A DNA stretch of 28,081 nucleotides from Helicobacter sp. (GTDB taxonomy: Bacteria; Campylobacterota; Campylobacteria; Campylobacterales; Helicobacteraceae), in NCBI RefSeq assembly GCF_014799995.1, contig NZ_JAAVGY010000061.1, forward strand, positions 1 to 28,081, read 5' to 3'. Position numbers and translations under genes: made by a program. The notes under the pieces were generated by a model. The model saw only the letters and a list, made by a program, of their open reading frames with translations. It was not told the DNA's origin and did not search any database. Below, in pieces: positions 8,333 to 15,304 of the stretch (the stretch's first letter is position 1; every line of letters begins with the position of its first letter).

Positions 8333-9193
8333 ATGATGATTCTAAAATCCCCTAAAACAACATTCCAAAAATTATTGGTTTTGGTTTTTATGGTTTTCAA
8401 TACTCAATTTTTGGCGCAAGATTCCACTTCTACACCTACAACCTTTCAAGTAGAAAATGGCAAAACGATTATTCTATCTACCAAAACGCAAAATCCAAAA
8501 CCTATTAAAATCAACCAAAAAACTTACTCTTGGATTCCACACCCAACAGATAAATCCCAAAAAATCGCGATTCTTTCTATTCCTTATCGCACTCCTGCTT
8601 CTACGATTCCATTAGAAAATGGCGCATCTATCCAAGTGATTGCGGGAAATTACACCAAAGAGCAAATCCAAGCAAGCCCTAATAAAGTCAAACCCAATCC
8701 CAAAAATCAAGAAAGAATCAAACAAGAGCGAGAAGAGGCAAATAAGATTTATAGCAATTATAGCCAAGCAAGACTTTGGGATTCTGTGTTTATTTATCCT
8801 ATGCAAAGCGTGATTACAAGCCCCTTTGGAAGTGCGCGTGTATTTAATAACGAATTAAAAAGTTATCATAGCGGTACAGACTTTAGGGCAAAAATTGGCA
8901 CAGAAATTTATGCAAGCAATCGGGGTAAAGTTGTGATTGCCAAAAATCGTTTTTTGGCGGGTGGCTCTGTCGTCTTAGACCACGGGGAAGGAATCTTTAG
9001 TATGTATTATCATTGTAGCGAATTAAAAGTAGAAGTAGGACAAATTGTAGAAAAGGGAGATTTGATTGCGCTTAGCGGGGCGACAGGGCGCGTTAGCGGA
9101 CCGCATTTGCATTTTGGGATTCTTGTTCGTGGAGCACAAGTAGATCCACTAGACTTTATCACGCAAGCCAATGCACTTTTTACAAACCCTTAA
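8333..9193 (+). CDS. Secreted M23-family metallopeptidase (LytM domain)
   Basis: A 286-residue protein with an N-terminal signal peptide (hydrophobic LLVLVFMVFNTQFLA, about 14-28), a beta-rich N-terminal region (35-105), a charged helical linker (118-146) and a C-terminal LytM/M23 domain (155-275). Zinc ligands are His179 and Asp183 in HSGTD, and His260 in PHLHFGI; His227 and His258 complete the active site. These enzymes cut peptide cross-bridges of peptidoglycan, and in Helicobacter and Campylobacter relatives (Csd and Pgp proteins) they shape the helical cell. The exact orthologue is not clear. ATG 8333 and 8336 are both possible. The next gene starts 9 bases after its stop. Confidence 0.9.
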   Translation: MMILKSPKTTFQKLLVLVFMVFNTQFLAQDSTSTPTTFQVENGKTIILSTKTQNPKPIKINQKTYSWIPHPTDKSQKIAILSIPYRTPASTIPLENGASIQVIAGNYTKEQIQASPNKVKPNPKNQERIKQEREEANKIYSNYSQARLWDSVFIYPMQSVITSPFGSARVFNNELKSYHSGTDFRAKIGTEIYASNRGKVVIAKNRFLAGGSVVLDHGEGIFSMYYHCSELKVEVGQIVEKGDLIALSGATGRVSGPHLHFGILVRGAQVDPLDFITQANALFTNP

Positions 9194-9202
9194 GGAAACA
9201 AA

Positions 9203-9820
9203 ATGGATTCTATGCTAGACAAACAAGTCTTACAAAATCTTAAAACGATTTCCCTCTCTATGTTTCGCAAAAACTTCTTTGGAATCTTTCACGGCTCTAT
9301 TTCCACAAAATTAGAAGAGGGGCACTTTCTCATCAACAAAAAAGACGCGATTTTTGATGATTTAGATGAAGATTCCCTCATTACACTCTATCACAAGAGA
9401 GACTATCGCTGGAATGATGCAAGTATGGACGCTTTTATCCATTCTTTGCTATATCAAAATATCCCAAATGCTAAATACATTGCTTATGTAATGCCGCCTT
9501 TCAGCGTCTCTTATACTCTAACGCATAATAAAATTATCCCTAAAGACTACTTTGGCTACAAAGTTCTTGGAACGCTTGATGTGTATGACCCCAAAGACTT
9601 TGATAGTTGGTATGAGCGCGCCGATGTAGAAATCAATCGGTATTTTAAAGAAAGTGGTAAAAAAATTATGGTGATTCGTGGTTATGGAGTCTATGCTTAT
9701 CATCGTGATTTACAAGTTTTATCTAAGCTTTTCGCCCTCCTAGAAAACACATGCAGAATCTTGCATTTTAGCAGTTTGCTTGAGGGGAGTAAGCAAACGC
9801 AAGATTTATTTGATATTTAG
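9203..9820 (+). CDS. Class II aldolase/adducin-fold protein lacking the usual zinc histidines
   Basis: A 205-residue protein whose pattern follows the class II aldolase/adducin N-terminal domain. FGIFHGSISTKLEEGHFLIN corresponds to the GN-[IV]-S-x-R region, PNAKYIAYVMPPFSVSYTL is where aldolases carry their HxH zinc ligands, and IMVIRGYGVYAYHRDL matches the late 'GHG' strand. The HxH position is PPF and the late His is Tyr, so metal-dependent aldolase chemistry is unlikely; a structural or regulatory role is more probable. The ATG at 9203 uses an AAGGA that overlaps the preceding stop codon, so it is probably translationally coupled to the M23 peptidase. Confidence 0.75.
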   Translation: MDSMLDKQVLQNLKTISLSMFRKNFFGIFHGSISTKLEEGHFLINKKDAIFDDLDEDSLITLYHKRDYRWNDASMDAFIHSLLYQNIPNAKYIAYVMPPFSVSYTLTHNKIIPKDYFGYKVLGTLDVYDPKDFDSWYERADVEINRYFKESGKKIMVIRGYGVYAYHRDLQVLSKLFALLENTCRILHFSSLLEGSKQTQDLFDI

Positions 9821-10105
9821 AAAGATTCATATTTGCTTCTCATACTCCCTACAATAATGCAATAGTCCAATCTCTTCCCCTCCACATAAATTTGGCATTC
9901 CAAAAGAATAGAATCTTAAAATACCTCCTCTCTATACCAATTAGAAAGCAAAAAGAATAAACAAGATTCCAATCTTTAAACAATGAAATTGTTTGAGTGG
10001 TTTGGATTTTCCCCCCTTAGAATCTAACTAAATACACCATTAGCAAAAGAACAATAGAATAGGTTCTCTTCAAATGATTATGTATTATCATTTTATTTCT
10101 TTTTA
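9821..10105. other. Non-coding stretch after the aldolase-like gene
   Basis: No supported ORF. Two short dyads are visible: AAACAAT-GAA-ATTGTTT at 9978-9994, and AAATGAT/ATCATTT at 10072-10093 followed by a T-rich tail. Either could end the upstream operon, but neither is a convincing terminator. Confidence 0.35.
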
Positions 10106-10114
10106 TGCTATAAC
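10106..10114 (+). promoter_or_regulatory. Extended -10 promoter of the candidate sRNA
   Basis: TGCTATAAC matches the extended -10 form TG-N-TATAAT at all but the last base. A T-rich run precedes it. Transcription would start near 10120-10122. The last three bases are also the first three of the 17-bp palindrome. Confidence 0.6.
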
Positions 10115-10151
10115 CTTTTTAATCCATTTGGCAGAATGGATTAAAAAGGTT
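10112..10151. repeat. 17-bp perfect inverted repeat at the 5' end of the candidate sRNA
   Basis: Arms AACCTTTTTAATCCATT (10112-10128) and AATGGATTAAAAAGGTT (10135-10151) flank a 6-base loop TGGCAG. If transcription starts near 10121, the inner 8 bp (AATCCATT/AATGGATT) remain as a 5' RNA hairpin. The complete dyad at the DNA level overlaps the -10 box and could be an operator. Confidence 0.75.
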
Positions 10152-10206
10152 GCAGACCTTATTATGTGAAATATGCTCAATCCTCTTGGGATTGGGCTTT
10201 TTTTTT
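10120..10206 (+). ncRNA. Candidate small RNA, putative antitoxin to the 10257-10349 peptide gene
   Basis: About 86 nt, bounded by an extended -10 promoter and a strong intrinsic terminator. Predicted structure: a 5' hairpin, a small AAGGT/ACCTT hairpin (10147-10160), a single-stranded segment, then the terminator hairpin. The segment CCTTATTATGTGAAAT (10157-10172) is perfectly complementary over 16 bases to ATTTCACATAATAAGG (10233-10248), immediately upstream of the peptide start and including AAGG of its Shine-Dalgarno. Both RNAs would be read from the plus strand. The arrangement is like the sRNA repressors of type I toxin-antitoxin systems (compare istR/tisB, orzO/zorO), although those are divergent. 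It might instead be a terminated leader of the same transcription unit. Confidence 0.55.
10175..10206 (+). terminator. Strong intrinsic terminator of the candidate sRNA
   Basis: A 9-bp stem, GCTCAATCC (10175-10183) with GGATTGGGC (10189-10197) including one G-T pair, a 5-base loop TCTTG, then nine T residues (10198-10206). Confidence 0.85.
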
Positions 10207-10232
10207 GATTATTTAGTTGGGTACGTGGGAGG

Positions 10233-10249
10233 ATTTCACATAATAAGGA
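10233..10249 (+). promoter_or_regulatory. Ribosome binding site and sRNA target of the small peptide gene
   Basis: AAGGA (10245-10249) lies 7 bases before the ATG. Bases 10233-10248 are the exact reverse complement of 10157-10172, so pairing with the sRNA would cover AAGG and block ribosome binding. A weak -10 (GATTAT, 10207-10212) could start this mRNA near 10219. Confidence 0.55.
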
Positions 10250-10256
10250 ATCCATA

Positions 10257-10349
10257 ATGCTGGAACTTCTAAACTTCTGCATTGCAATCCTTACAATCTT
10301 GGTTACTCTATTTTCTAAGGAAATAAGAGAATGGCTAAGACTTGAATGA
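10257..10349 (+). CDS. 30-residue hydrophobic peptide, putative type I toxin
   Basis: The ORF is short but well formed: ATG, AAGGA 7 bases upstream and a TGA stop. The peptide starts MLELLNFC, has a single predicted membrane segment LLNFCIAILTILVTLF (residues 4-19) and ends in the charged amphipathic tail SKEIREWLRLE. That architecture (about 30 residues, one membrane helix, charged tail) is shared by membrane-acting type I toxins such as TisB, DinQ and ZorO, although no sequence family is recognised. The complementary terminated sRNA upstream supports the idea. A spurious ORF or a non-toxic small membrane protein cannot be excluded. Confidence 0.55.
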   Translation: MLELLNFCIAILTILVTLFSKEIREWLRLE

Positions 10350-10367
10350 TTGCCTCTCTGCAATTTT

Positions 10368-10397
10368 CCACAAGGAATTTGCCACCCTTGTGGTTTC
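10368..10397 (+). terminator. Candidate terminator of the peptide mRNA
   Basis: CCACAAGG (10368-10375) pairs perfectly with CCTTGTGG (10386-10393) across a 10-base loop, followed by TTTC. The hairpin is 18 bases after the peptide stop. The T-run is weak. Confidence 0.45.
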
Positions 10398-10780
10398 TAG
10401 GAATCTCCCACCCATCACATACGTTTCCTCTTTTCTACTTCTAAATCAATCTATATTCTTGTTTGTAGCACAAAAAGGAATAGTAAAATGCAATAAGGGC
10501 TTGCATGTTTTAAGCAAGCTTTGATACTTGAGGTAATAGGAGAGAATTTAGATAGAAATTCCTAGTTGTTTGCACAACTAAAAAAATCACACTAAAAGGA
10601 TATAGCATAGCAGAAAGCCTTTATTTACATTATACCCAAATTTAAAGTTTTGACATAAACTCTGAAATAAGGATTAAAAAAAATCTTTTCTAAGATTTTC
10701 AACAAAAAACCGATATGCTTCAATATATAATTTTAGCTTTTAAAAACAAGGGTAAGGAATGCAAAATTTCCAAAATATAA
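10398..10780. other. Non-coding stretch between the peptide locus and the broken nuclease gene
   Basis: No supported ORF. Small dyads: GCTTGC/GCAAGC at 10499-10519 followed by TTTG, and AGTTGT/ACAACT around 10564-10579 followed by A's. Nothing else is recognised. Confidence 0.35.
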
Positions 10781-11285
10781 CACCAACGAGACAAACAAAG
10801 TGCCAAGAATATACAAAAAGGTGATAAATACGAAGAGTTTGTCGCAAAACATTATAGAGACAAGGGCTATATTGCCTTTAAAATAGCCTCTTAGGAACAA
10901 CAAGATGGCGAGATTGATTTGATTGTTTTCCATTCAACCCATACTTTGTTAATACAATGCAAAAATTATGCAAAAAATACTCCCTATAAGCTCAAAAAAG
11001 AAAATATAGAAAGTATCATTAAAGCCTTGATGAGTCAAGAAAAATCATCTCTTTTACCATCTTGCAAATTATAAAATTAAGTTTGTTCTTACTGTTGCTT
11101 CGCATTGTGTAGAAACAGAGGCTTATCGTACCTACAATAGAAAACAAATCAAAATTGTCTTGCTACCCATATCAGATAATGGGGAATTTATTAAGGAAAG
11201 AGAAAAAATCAATAAGGATTCAAAAAACAATCATTATAGTTTTTTGTGTTTAATTTATCTTTTACTTGATTTCCACATTCCATAA
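10781..11285 (+). pseudogene. Broken PD-(D/E)XK (Mrr-like) nuclease-domain gene
   Basis: Conceptual translation in one frame gives IQKGDKYEEFVAKHYRDKGY, a TAG stop at 10892-10894, then DGEIDLIVFHSTHTLLIQCKNY. The Asp in EIDLI and the QCK motif are the catalytic signature of Mrr/restriction-endonuclease-like PD-(D/E)XK proteins. That frame ends at 11072-11074, and the sequence resumes in the +1 frame with KIKFVLTVASHCVETEAYRT and continues to 11283-11285. No clear start is present (TAA at 10778-10780). One nonsense and one frameshift mutation indicate a decayed gene, perhaps a remnant of a restriction or DNA-processing island. Bases 11286-11451 hold nothing recognisable. Confidence 0.75.
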
Positions 11286-11451
11286 AGAAAATGGACATTT
11301 TGCGGATTCTTTTTTATGATTCCATAATGCCAATGAGCAAAGGCTTCTTTAGATAATCAAATTCTCTCTTTGATGAAATCCGAATAAGATTTTACTTTCA
11401 AATATTCAAAATTATAAAAAACATTTGCAAGCATAACTCACACAATTAGGT

Positions 11452-12714
11452 TTAACACAAATTTAACTTGCTCTTGAAAATTTCTTTTACTTCCGCCTTG
11501 ATAGTCGCGCTTTTGTCTTGCAATTCTAATATTGCATAAGGAGTAAGTTCGGCTAAATGCTTGATTCTTTTGCCATTGCTTAGAGCACAAACATAACCAT
11601 TTTTTTGATAATTTTCAGGATTTTTGGCATTTAATTGTGTTTTAAACAACTCTAATTGCATAGACTTTGTAGCTAAAAATTGCTGGGCTTTTAAATGAAT
11701 CTGAAAGCTTGGATTCTGCAACTTTAATGCACACAAGGAAATTTTATGCTGGATTGCTTGCTCTAAAAGCAAAGAAAAATTATCCAAATTTTGTTTTGTC
11801 TGTTCTATTTTGTTGAAAAACAAATTTTTCTCTAATAAAAATGCGCTCTCTTGAAGTTTGCTAGATTTTTTTTGTATCATCTTCATCAATTTTTCATTGA
11901 GCATATTTTGCATTGCGTCCAAATTTAATAGCCATTCATTCTTATCAGGCAATAAAGATTCCATTGCTGCTGAAGGAGTTGGAGCGCGCAAATCCGCGAC
12001 AAAATCACTTAGAGTAACATCTGGTTCGTGCCCAATAGCCGAGACAATAGGAGTTTTTGCCTTGAAAATACTCTCAATCACTAAAGACTCATTGAAAGCC
12101 CACAAATCCTCTAAACTTCCTCCACCGCGAGCCAATACAATGCAATCTACTCCTAAACTATCTGCAATTTGGATATTATTCGCAATGCTTTCTTTTGCCC
12201 CCTCCCCTTGCACAAGCGTATCAAGTAAAACAAATTCTACAAGATTCCACCGCTTCTGCGCAACTCTTAACATATCGTGCAGAACCGCCCCTGTGCTAGA
12301 AGTGAGCAAGGCGATTTTTTGAGGAAATTTTGGCAATGGTTTTTTATTATCAAAATAACCTTTATTCTTATAGGATTCTTTTAATTGTTCAAAGGCTAAT
12401 GTTAATTCTCCGATTCCACTTGGCAGTACGCTAACGCAATTTAACTGATACTCGCCTCGTGGAAGATAGACGCTAATCGCACCCTGAAGCACGAGATTCA
12501 TACCCTCTTGAATTTGGAATCTTAAACGCGCAGCATTTCCCCGAAACATTACGCACTTTAGGCTAGAATCTTTGTCTTTTAATGTAAAATAAAGATGCCC
12601 ACTTGAATGGTGTGTAAAATTGCTCACCTCTCCGCTGACACTTACATACAAAAAAGTAGATTCAAGCAAACTCTTTATCTGTGCATTCAGCTCGCTAACG
12701 CTTAAAGATTTCAT
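11452..12714 (-). CDS. xseA: Exodeoxyribonuclease VII large subunit
   Basis: A 420-residue catalytic subunit of the nuclease that degrades single-stranded DNA in both directions, acting with XseB in repair. The N-terminal OB-fold (about 1-100) has VSGEVSNFTHHSSGHLYFTL. The catalytic domain contains IALLTSSTGAVLHDML, VLARGGGSLEDLWAFNE and ISAIGHEPDVTLSDFVADLR, followed by RAPTPSAA. A long coiled coil (about 255-360) precedes the C-terminus. Its ATG overlaps the pycB stop by one base (TAATG), indicating translational coupling. The xseB gene is not in the window. Confidence 0.97.
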   Translation of the reverse strand: MKSLSVSELNAQIKSLLESTFLYVSVSGEVSNFTHHSSGHLYFTLKDKDSSLKCVMFRGNAARLRFQIQEGMNLVLQGAISVYLPRGEYQLNCVSVLPSGIGELTLAFEQLKESYKNKGYFDNKKPLPKFPQKIALLTSSTGAVLHDMLRVAQKRWNLVEFVLLDTLVQGEGAKESIANNIQIADSLGVDCIVLARGGGSLEDLWAFNESLVIESIFKAKTPIVSAIGHEPDVTLSDFVADLRAPTPSAAMESLLPDKNEWLLNLDAMQNMLNEKLMKMIQKKSSKLQESAFLLEKNLFFNKIEQTKQNLDNFSLLLEQAIQHKISLCALKLQNPSFQIHLKAQQFLATKSMQLELFKTQLNAKNPENYQKNGYVCALSNGKRIKHLAELTPYAILELQDKSATIKAEVKEIFKSKLNLC

Positions 12715-14507
12715 TATTCTACAAGCATAATCGCAAGATTTGCACTGATTTGCTGTCCCTCTTTGGCATAGATTTCTTTAATTTCTCCGCCAATCGTTGC
12801 CAAAACTTGATTTTCCATTTTCATTGCTTCCACGATAGCCAAGACATCGCCCTCTTTGATTTTATCCCCTACGCGCACTTTTAACTTAGTTAAATTACCC
12901 GGCATTGGTGAAATAATATGTCCCGGAAGATTCGCCTGCGGCAAGGAATCAGATTTTTTATTGGTTACCTTATTTGAAGAATCTTTATCGTGAGATTCTA
13001 TTAAAACTTCTTTCAAATCCCCATCAACACGTACGAAAAATGGTCGCACATTTTCATCTTTTGCACCACTTCCTTCAATTTTGATATTATAAGTCTCGCC
13101 GTGCAGATTAATCGTAAATTCTCTTGGCATTGGAGCATTAACCCCCTCAAAAGTCGTGAGAGCCTCTGGGCTTAGGCGATTTTCATTTCTCTCACACAAG
13201 AATTTCTTCGCAATGCCGCCAAACATTGCATAAGAAATAATATCTGTCTCACTTTTGGCAAAGCTCTGGGATTCTTCACTTGCTTTTTGTAACTCTGGCT
13301 CTAACTTGTCTGCTGGACGCCCGACAATCATCTCCTCCCCCTCTGCCTGAATACGTTCAATCAATTCTTTAGCAATAGGAGCTGGGGTCTTGCCATAATA
13401 ACCCTTAATAATATTCTTAGATTCTGTTGTAAGCGTCTTGTAACGCGTTTGCGCTAGGACATTCAACACTGCCTGTGTGCCGACAATTTGACTAGAAGGC
13501 GTAACAAGAGGAGGATAACCGAAGTCCTTACGCACATTGGGAATCTCTTGTAACACTTCGTCCATTTTATCTAGTGCGTTTTGTTCTTTGAGTTGGTTTG
13601 CCATATTAGAAATCATACCACCGGGAATTTGATTCACCAAAACGCGAGTATCAATTTGATTATATTCAGATTCAAATTTCTTATATTTTCGGCGATTTCT
13701 TTTCAAGATTTCAGCGGCTTTTTCCATTATTTCCAAATCAAGTTTTGTATCCCATTGTGTGCCTTGCAAAGCCGCTACGATAGACTGCGTGCAAGGATGG
13801 CTTGTGCCTTCAGCCAAAGCAGAATTAGCAACATCCACAATATCCACCCCTGCTTCAATCGCCTTTAAATGTGAGCCAAAGGCAAATCCGGCAGTAGAGT
13901 GCGTATGCAATGCCAAAGGCAAATCAATCTCATTTTTTAAGGCTTTCACAAGTTCAAAGGTTGCATTAGGAGTAATCAGCCCCGCCATATCTTTAATTGC
14001 CAAAGAATCGCAACCGCGTCTTGCTAATTCTTTGCCATATTCTACAAAATTTTTGATTGTATGCACGGGTGAAGTAGTATAGCAGATTGCACCCTGTGCG
14101 TGTTTGCCTTGCTTTTTAACCTCTTGTATAGAAACTTCTAGATTGCGAATATCATTGAGTGCATCAAAGATTCTAAAAATATCTACCCCATTTTGAGCAG
14201 AGAGCCTAACAAATTCACGCACTACATCATCAGCATAATGCCGATAACCAATGAGATTCTGCCCGCGCAAGAGCATTTGTATTGGAGTTTTTTTGAAAAT
14301 TTCTTTAAAAATTGCCAAACGTTCAAAAGGGTCTTCTTTCAAATACCGCAAACAAGTATCATAAGTCGCCCCGCCCCATACTTCTACGCTATGAAATCCT
14401 ACTTGTTCAAAAAGCTGTGCCGCCTCTACCATATCTTCTGTGCGCATACGCGTTGCGAGCAACGATTGGTGTCCATCTCTTAAGCTATTTTCAGTAATTT
14501 TTATCAT
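12714..14507 (-). CDS. pycB: Pyruvate carboxylase subunit B / oxaloacetate decarboxylase alpha-type subunit
   Basis: A carboxyltransferase subunit carrying its own biotin domain. The ATG at 14505-14507 is chosen because GGAG lies 6 bases upstream, giving 597 residues; an in-frame TTG at 14519 is less likely. The N-terminal TIM barrel has ENSLRDGHQSLLATRM, SLAIKDMAGLITP and LALHTHSTAG (metal and pyruvate site). The conserved carboxylase domain follows, and the C-terminal biotinyl domain has EAMKMEN with the modified Lys. In Campylobacter, PycB works with a separate biotin carboxylase, PycA, to replenish oxaloacetate. PycA is not in the window and no Na+-pump subunits adjoin, so the anaplerotic role is favoured over a decarboxylase pump. 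Confidence 0.92.
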   Translation of the reverse strand: MIKITENSLRDGHQSLLATRMRTEDMVEAAQLFEQVGFHSVEVWGGATYDTCLRYLKEDPFERLAIFKEIFKKTPIQMLLRGQNLIGYRHYADDVVREFVRLSAQNGVDIFRIFDALNDIRNLEVSIQEVKKQGKHAQGAICYTTSPVHTIKNFVEYGKELARRGCDSLAIKDMAGLITPNATFELVKALKNEIDLPLALHTHSTAGFAFGSHLKAIEAGVDIVDVANSALAEGTSHPCTQSIVAALQGTQWDTKLDLEIMEKAAEILKRNRRKYKKFESEYNQIDTRVLVNQIPGGMISNMANQLKEQNALDKMDEVLQEIPNVRKDFGYPPLVTPSSQIVGTQAVLNVLAQTRYKTLTTESKNIIKGYYGKTPAPIAKELIERIQAEGEEMIVGRPADKLEPELQKASEESQSFAKSETDIISYAMFGGIAKKFLCERNENRLSPEALTTFEGVNAPMPREFTINLHGETYNIKIEGSGAKDENVRPFFVRVDGDLKEVLIESHDKDSSNKVTNKKSDSLPQANLPGHIISPMPGNLTKLKVRVGDKIKEGDVLAIVEAMKMENQVLATIGGEIKEIYAKEGQQISANLAIMLVE

Positions 14508-14684
14508 TATAAACTCCAAATTTAAATTTTTGAGTTTATATTATAACAACAAATTGCAATGTTTTCGGTAGATTGTGAGAATTCTGCATTAAATTTATCC
14601 ATAATGATTATTTTCGTATCACATAAATTTTAGAATCCAAACCGAAATAATTTTAAATTTTGTACTGAATATCTTTATGTGCAA

Positions 14685-14874
14685 GATTATGGATTGCCCC
14701 GATTCCTTGCGGAATCTCACAATGACGACAAGCCAACCACTGCGTCATTGCGAGGAGTGTAACGACGAAGCAATCCATAATCTAAAATCCCACTTTAGAG
14801 ATTCCATTGCAATAATTAATTTAATCCAACATTATAGATTGCCGCGCAAGTTTTGCGAACTTGCTCGCAATGAC
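14685..14874. repeat. Cluster of three dispersed 'CGTCATTGCGAG...GCAATCC' repeat units
   Basis: Three related units lie in this intergenic region. Unit A, 14685-14727, reads GATTATGGATTGC...CAATGACG. Unit B, 14743-14782, reads CGTCATTGCGAGG...GCAATCCATAATC and is inverted relative to A. Unit C, about 14835-14874, reads TAGATTGC...CGCAATGAC in the orientation of A. A and B face each other and could form a long hairpin. Translated, such units yield the widely mis-annotated 'RHCEECNDEAI' peptide. I treat them as a non-coding dispersed palindromic (REP/MITE-like) element, which other copies in the genome would confirm. Confidence 0.75.
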
Positions 14875-14932
14875 AATTTACTACGGTCATTGTAAATCTC
14901 GTGAAACACTTTATAAATCCCTCATTTCTTGC

Positions 14933-15101
14933 TTATTCTTTAGAATACAGAATCATTAACTTTTCATTTTGTTCTGTGCTACTCAAGTGAATCGCATTGC
15001 AATGCTCATCTTTTTTATCTTGGTTTGCCTGTTTATTGGCTTCTAATTCCACTACTTCAAAAAAACTACAAAAACTAAGTCCCTCATCAAGAAATTCCAT
15101 T
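14933..15101 (-). pseudogene. Small gene interrupted at a T8 tract (frameshifted or phase-variable)
   Basis: An ATG at 15099-15101 sits behind the strong ribosome binding site AAGGAG. In the present sequence translation stops after 14 codons, because eight T's (minus strand, 15059-15066) lead into TGA. With seven T's the frame would continue as EVVELEANKQANQDKKDEHC and on to a TAA at 14933, giving a 55-residue hydrophilic protein of unknown function. The tract could be a phase-variation switch, a simple inactivating mutation or a sequencing error. No family is recognised. Confidence 0.5.
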
Positions 15102-15110
15102 TTTTACTCC

Positions 15111-15134
15111 TTATATTTGACTTACCAAATATAA
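15111..15134. repeat. AT-rich inverted repeat upstream of the small T8 gene
   Basis: Arms close to TTATATTTG and CAAATATAA (right arm 15126-15134) are separated by about six bases. The left arm abuts the AAGGAG of the 14933-15101 gene. It could be an operator or a leader hairpin. The left boundary is approximate. Confidence 0.4.
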
Positions 15135-15304
15135 AGCAAATTACATTCCTCTTTTGAGATTATCTTGAAATCCTAATAAGATTCCGTCAATAAATTGATA
15201 ATATTAATTTATTTTTGTTTTTAAGAAGCAGACCAATATATGTTTAAGAAAAATTTATTAGGCAAGCGATTTAAACTTGTATCAATAAAACTTTGATAAA
15301 TTGA

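Noticed and set aside
10103..10363. Minus-strand 86-codon ORF over the sRNA/peptide region
   Set aside because: It runs through two perfect hairpins and a terminator on the opposite strand, has no recognisable domain, and is explained as a shadow of the plus-strand elements.
10733..10933. Minus-strand 66-codon ORF over the nuclease pseudogene
   Set aside because: The plus strand carries clear PD-(D/E)XK motifs in two frames; the minus ORF is incidental.
14677..14895. Plus-strand 72-codon ORF containing RHCEECNDEAI
   Set aside because: This is the translation of a dispersed palindromic repeat, a known source of spurious protein annotations.
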